Source of the DNA: Volvariella volvacea V23
Lineage: Eukaryota > Basidiomycota > Agaricomycetes > Agaricales > Pluteaceae
NCBI GenBank assembly: GCA_000349905.1
Contig: KB722736.1
Span: 1,997,428-2,061,427 of the forward strand
Direction of reading: 5' to 3'
DNA: 64,000 nucleotides
Position numbers and translations under genes: made by a program. The notes beneath the pieces are model-generated. The model did no database searches. It had not been told where the DNA came from and saw only the letters and a list, made by a program, of their open reading frames with translations. Of this stretch, positions 59,844-64,000 are shown in pieces; position 1 is the stretch's first letter; the number at the start of each line of letters is the position of its first letter.

Positions 59844-61263
59844 TCAAGGCCCGGGCGAAGCCCACGACCAATCCAAGTATCCCGCTCGCCTAAATACATC
59901 CCTAGCCTCTTCTTCGCCTTGTTCCCTTTCCTCAACAGAACTATTTTCCTGAATCTCTCTCCATACCTTCACACACTCGTGCACCTCTCTTGGAGAGCTA
60001 AATCCTACGACAAGAGGCATATTTCCGTGCGCAGCTCCGGTATTACGGATAGAATATCCGAGCGCAAGGTTAGGGAAATCACCAGACCAACCGCTGATTG
60101 CATCTTGAGCAGCCTGCTGAAGTTCTCTTGGTGCAGGATGCCACGGTGGGGGTGTCTTTGTAAGAAGCGCCATGCTCAACGGAGATGCGGCTAGCAACTG
60201 CTTCACTTTAGCCCGTTCATAGAATTGCGGTGCAAATTCAAGGAACGTCTGGTTCTGGAGCGTGAGATGGGAGTAGGATAAGATTACGTCGACCGGTTTG
60301 AACGGAGGGTTGTGGAAAATCAATAATGCAAGCCTCAATAAAGTGGGGAGAGGGTAACCTGGGATCCGGCGTTCAAGTTTATTTGGAGGTGTCAGAGGGT
60401 CAGAGACGAGCCCACAATTGAAGCATCGAGCAAAGTACATACCAGTTATACCGATGTGCTTGATCAACCCTGCTTCTTGCAACTTCTGCAGTTCTGCGAA
60501 TGCGTCCAGAATTTTCTGGTCACCTTCGCCTCTGATCTTGCCTTCTTCACCTTCGGCCAAACCGTATTCTGCCTTCTCAGCTCCAATAGCAGTAGAGTGG
60601 TTTCCCGAAGTACGGGGTGCAATAGGCGTGCATACGAACTCGACGTCGTGCAAATAAACTGTGTCGAGATAACCCGTTTGTAGCCTTTCGAGGCTTCGCT
60701 TCACGGTATCGCGAATGGTGGTTGGAGTATAATCAAAGTTTAAAGGTCCATATCGTCCGCACTTGGTCATCTAATTTTGTGATAGGGTTTCAGAATCAAC
60801 GTCCGGTTGCCTTGCGACGTGAAGAAGCAATACCAGCTGATATGAAGAACGGGGGAATTCATTCTCCAGTGACTTCAATGCATTGCCCAGAACGATTTCT
60901 GATGGACCATAGTATACTGACGTGTCGAAAGCCCGAATACCATAACTAAGCAGGACCAATGCATTACTTTCGTGTTTCGTGAATCGGGTCCGAGTCACTT
61001 ACCGAAGAGCAAGACGCACAGTACGTATAGGCAACTGACTTGCCAGGTGGTTATCGGAGTTGTATTGATTGGAAAAAGTGCCTGCGCCATAGACTAGCGC
61101 AGGTAATCGCAATGGACCCTCTAGTTGAGTCTTGTAAACATCAGCCATCAGGTTTACTTTTACCCATCCACCGACATACAAGAGGTAGACCTGGGACCGG
61201 GAAGTCTTCAGCCTCATCTGGTGGGGGCACTAAGGTTTGCCCGGGTTCAAACAGTGAGGGCAT
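59844..61263 (-). CDS. Aldo/keto reductase, D-arabinose/L-galactose dehydrogenase type
   Basis: NAD(P)-dependent oxidoreductase of the aldo/keto reductase superfamily. The start at 61263 gives MPSLFEPGQTLVPPPDEAED; an intron (GTCTACC...CTAGAG) leads to PLRLPALVYGAGTFSNQYNS. The catalytic tetrad is present: Asp and Tyr in IRAFDTSVYYGPSE, Lys in MTKCGRYG, His in DTVYLHDVEF. Further blocks are ILDAFAELQKLQEAGLIKHI and IGITGYPLPTLLRL, then SYSHLTLQNQTFLEF, AASPLSMALLT and MPLVVGFSSPREVHECVKVW. It resembles yeast Ara2 and plant L-galactose dehydrogenase, which act on D-arabinose or L-galactose on the way to erythroascorbate or ascorbate. The exact sugar is an inference. A loop between LHDVEF and ILDAF (with EGEEGKIRGEGD) is longer than in many members. 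Confidence 0.9.
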
Positions 61264-61696
61264 TTCGAGATAGATGTGGATGGTAGAGATAAGATGATCA
61301 AGCTACAAAAGGGAGGGATATGTTTCGCCGTCTGTGCCTGGGGTTAAGTATCCGGGGAGACTGGCGTCTAATGCGGATTAAAAGGTGAATCAAAAAGAAT
61401 TCTGTCTTTCTGCGACATTTGAAGGGATTTTCAGCGGGTCACGAATATCGAGCCATATGAAAAGGTCAGAAAACTATCGGTGTGACCGGTCCTGAGCTTG
61501 GACTAAGAACCACGAGGACAATTGACCAACCATTTCTGTACCCTGGCAGTATTAACTTGTACCACATGGCCAAATGGAGTCAATGCGGATACGATAAGGT
61601 GAAATGATAGATGACCAAAGAAAAGAATATAATTCAATAGCCAGCGCCTTGTACAAACAGCAGCACAAATGAGAGAAGGAGTGCAAGGTTGTCCAT
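61264..61696. other. Intergenic, AKR promoter and 3' flank of the MLRQ gene
   Basis: About 430 bp between two minus-strand genes. It should hold the promoter of the aldo/keto reductase gene and the 3' untranslated region of the respiratory subunit gene. No clear TATA or other element was found. Confidence 0.45.
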
Positions 61697-62355
61697 CTAT
61701 AGCTTGTCCCTTGACCAACTACACATCCCAACAGAATCGTCAACAGCAGGAGTAGTGAAATTGCACGTTCAGCGGAGAGCGACACGGCAAGAAAAGCAAC
61801 TACAGACCTCTTCTCGAACTTCTGGTTGACAGCCAACAACTTTGTACCCTCTTCGGGCTTGATGGTGTTCCAAGGGGTTGGGTTGCTCTTGGTCCAGACA
61901 ACTATCGCACAAGAACCAGGCATCAGCACTCGGTAGTGCTTACCAGAATGCCTTGCGGAATTACTCACCAGTAGGTCCAGTAGCCAGACGAGTGAGGTAC
62001 CAAGTTCCTCCTGCAACGACGGATCCAATAATCACATAACTGCAAAAAGGCATCCAGTCAGAGATCCAATCCTTTCACCCGCCTTCTCGGTCCACCAACT
62101 CACATAGGGACGGCCTGTATAGTTCACGAGCCAAATAGGGAAGAGAAGCGAGCATATAAACAAGATCTGCGTTAGCAAGCATCTAGGAAACAGGGGAGAA
62201 TGAGGAAGGGTATGACAGCGGTTATAAAGGCCTCCACTTCCATCCAGTCCACGCAAATACCCACTAGTCCAGGCCACAGAGAAGGGAAATGGACAAGCGA
62301 CGCTACGAACCTCAACGGCGAACCAGTTCTTTCTAAGGTTTCTGAGGGGGGACAT
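61697..62355 (-). CDS. NDUFA4/MLRQ (B12D) family mitochondrial respiratory subunit
   Basis: A small inner-membrane protein of the MLRQ/NDUFA4 group (PF06522), linked to complex I or, in mammals, cytochrome c oxidase. Five exons on minus (62311-62355, 62104-62114, 61969-62039, 61808-61901, 61697-61718) add to 243 nt and 80 residues. The chain runs MSPLRNLRKNWFAVE, then AVPIY (11-nt microexon), VIIGSVVAGGTWYLTRLATG (membrane helix), PTVVWTKSNPTPWNT, and ends VNQKFEKSWSRDKL. The family hallmark GP-x-V-x-W-x-K-x-NP-x-PW is intact. All splice sites are GT...AG. Without the 11-nt exon the frame breaks, and with it the sum is divisible by three, which supports the model. Confidence 0.9.
62104..62114 (-). 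other. 11-nt microexon of the MLRQ-like gene
   Basis: The exon GCCGTCCCTAT is bordered by CAG on its 5' side (minus strand; forward ctg at 62115-62117) and by a strong GTGAGT donor (forward actcac at 62098-62103). It contributes the residues A-V-P-I/Y that lead into the membrane helix and restores phase between exons 1 and 3. Confidence 0.75.
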
Positions 62356-63529
62356 TGTACGCAAAGCAAGAGCAGAGTGAGTGGAAGAAAGTCTGTGAAG
62401 TTGGTTGTTTCCGGCGTTGTGTCCTATTCCTTTCCTTTTTCTCACGATAAATTGGCGGAATATTCCGGAGACTCTTGTCCAGACCTCAGTTGGCTCGCGC
62501 TTAGGCTGCTCTGGAGTGTCCCAGGTTTTGTCAGATTGTTCGGTGGCTATCAAATACATCAATCGAGATAGCTAGAACTTGGAAAATCAGAACGATCATG
62601 CACGAGTTTTGTGTATCACAGGTAGAAGCTTTTGCCAACATCTAACAACTAAAGCAACTCGAGAACGTCAACTTGATCAAGGAGGACATACGACATATTA
62701 GTTACAGGTATACAAAAACAAGCGGGGAGGAGGTAACGACGTCGACGAGCTGTAACAAAAATCGGACCCAGGAAGAATAGCAGAATCGACCAGCGAATAA
62801 GCCGAGTCAACTATCAACAACCTATGGGCAATTGGTATCTGTACTGCACTTGGGATGATGCATCAAGCTACCATCTCGTTCATGATACGTATGTATATAT
62901 ATACATAAAACAAGTGGGGGTGAAAATGCAAGATGATCAAGAAAGAGCAACGAGTTGAACTCAGGGTCTGCGAAGGTTGGAATATATGGTATCCCAACCA
63001 ACCCCGGTAATCGAGGAATATGTAACAAGATAAATATCAAACAAACTCAAGGGGGGAAGAAGAGGAAGGGGGATCACATGTCAAATGAACAATAAAGACA
63101 GTATATGCGGCGGTCGTGAACAGAATAGAAGAGATAGAAAAGCGAAAAGGCAAAAAGGATAAACGTGCCTTTGAAGCTTTAGAGCTTTTTGAGAAAGAGC
63201 ATGAACCGGCATAAGCTGCAAAGAAGATAGCGTGAAGAAAGTCGTGGACGCAATAGGAATGTCCGTGAGGCGTGTGTGTCATGTCTATGTCTGGGTGCAA
63301 GCAAGACGAGAAAAGTAGTTACAAATGCGAATGTCCGATGGGCATATCAAGAGGGAAGCAGTGGATCAAAAGCGACTCGATCAAACAAAAAAGATTTTGT
63401 ACATGTGTGGTGGATGGAGAGGAGTGTTGTGGAAGGGCGGGTACAAGGGTGATATAGAGGAGGGGTACAATCCAACCACGTCGAAAGGGCACATAAATGG
63501 TGATTGGAGCCGAACGAATAAACCTTCTC
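62356..63529. other. Intergenic region near the right edge
   Basis: About 1.2 kb between the start of the MLRQ-like gene and the stop of the edge gene, both on minus. It should contain the promoter of the former and the 3' untranslated region of the latter. A purine-rich stretch (63040-63260) and scattered short frames are seen; none is supported as a gene. Confidence 0.5.
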
Positions 63530-64000
63530 TTATAGTGAAACAATTTTGTCGTTCATGGAATTGCACTTTTTGCAGACATCGACGCACAACCCCGTTCCTA
63601 TTTTCATCCCCATCCCCCTTTCTTGCTGCAGCCTGAGCCTCAACTTGGCTAATTGCTGTTCTCTAGACACAAATCCTGGTTGGTTTGCCTTATACGAGAG
63701 TTGCTGGAACATCACGCGTTGTGACAACGATAGGGACGAAGGGATTCGAGGGTGTCGCTGGTCAATCACTGGTGACGAACTTGGAGGTATGGAGGCTGTG
63801 GCAGCTTGAACAGGTCCTGCTGCAGCTGCCATTGGTGACCAAGGCATAGTAGGTATAAAGTTCGTGAGAGACTGCAGAGACAGCCTTGGCGTAAGTGAAG
63901 AGTGCGTGGAAGAGGATGGCGGTGCGGAAGATGAGGTCACTGGAGACGGAGACGGAGATGGAGAGGAGCAGGTTGTGGCATTTTGATCGTGAGGAGAGTA
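63530..64000 (-). CDS. 3' end of an uncharacterised serine/proline-rich protein (cut by window edge)
   Basis: A minus-strand frame stays open from the right edge to the stop at 63530 and gives about 156 residues. The visible part begins with an S/P-rich run (SPSPSPSPVTSSSAPPSSS), continues with LTPRLSLQSLTNFIP and an alanine-rich stretch, and ends with a helical segment (SLSQRVMFQQLSYKANQPGF, REQQLAKLRLRLQQERG) followed by CVDVCKKCNSMNDKIVSL. The start and most of the gene lie beyond 64000. No family is recognised. The low-complexity N-side and basic coiled-coil-like C-side would suit a nuclear regulator, but that is a guess. Confidence 0.55.
   Translation of the reverse strand, partial: YSPHDQNATTCSSPSPSPSPVTSSSAPPSSSTHSSLTPRLSLQSLTNFIPTMPWSPMAAAAGPVQAATASIPPSSSPVIDQRHPRIPSSLSLSQRVMFQQLSYKANQPGFVSREQQLAKLRLRLQQERGMGMKIGTGLCVDVCKKCNSMNDKIVSL

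Overview
The window looks like nuclear DNA of a filamentous basidiomycete (Agaricomycetes). Genes are cut by many short introns of about 50-80 bp with GT...AG ends. Both strands are used without operons. The gene content is typical of the phylum: a mitochondrial ATP synthase d subunit, a nucleoporin of the Nup120/160 family, Sti1, the AP-3 mu chain, a DEP-RGS regulator of the Thn1/FlbA/Sst2 kind, a MAPR cytochrome-b5-like protein and a Zn2Cys6 transcription factor. I saw no transposase, reverse transcriptase, CRISPR array or convincing tRNA. The genus cannot be told from this sequence alone.

Layout. 1-4.3 kb: no convincing gene. 4.3-7.6 kb: a divergent pair, a DUF3445 (haem-dependent oxidative N-demethylase-like) gene on minus and ATP7 on plus. 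7.7-14.4 kb: a secreted GH35 beta-galactosidase and a VioB/RebD-type ferritin-like protein, both on minus. 15.6-21.0 kb: a dienelactone-hydrolase/SnoaL fusion (plus), bystin ENP1 (minus) and UDP-glucuronate decarboxylase UXS1 (plus); the last two share a 185-bp promoter region. 22.4-27.0 kb: an alpha/beta-hydrolase-fold protein and a coiled-coil protein, both minus. 27-32.7 kb: gene-poor, with a few doubtful reading frames. 32.7-34.9 kb: DEP-RGS gene with an apparent frameshift. 34.9-38.3 kb: gene-poor. 38.3-40.1 kb: MAPR protein (plus) and a small conserved-looking protein (minus). 40.1-43.2 kb: gene-poor. 43.2-48.1 kb: Nup120/160. 49.6-52.7 kb: Zn2Cys6 factor (minus). 54.3-56.7 kb: STI1 with a heat-shock-element-like promoter. 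57.2-59.6 kb: AP-3 mu (minus). 59.8-61.3 kb: aldo/keto reductase (minus). 61.7-62.4 kb: NDUFA4/MLRQ-like respiratory subunit with an 11-nt microexon (minus). 63.5-64 kb: the 3' end of a gene that runs off the right edge (minus).

Most genes are unlinked housekeeping functions: respiration, ribosome biogenesis, nuclear pore, vesicle traffic, chaperoning, nucleotide-sugar supply and signalling. I see no biosynthetic cluster and no clear new multi-gene system. The items most worth a second look are the RGS frameshift, the microexon, the two hydrolase folds without a visible nucleophile, the Sti1 promoter, and the remnants in the gene-poor stretches. All gene models were spliced by eye from reading frames and consensus splice sites; start and stop coordinates are better supported than every internal exon edge.
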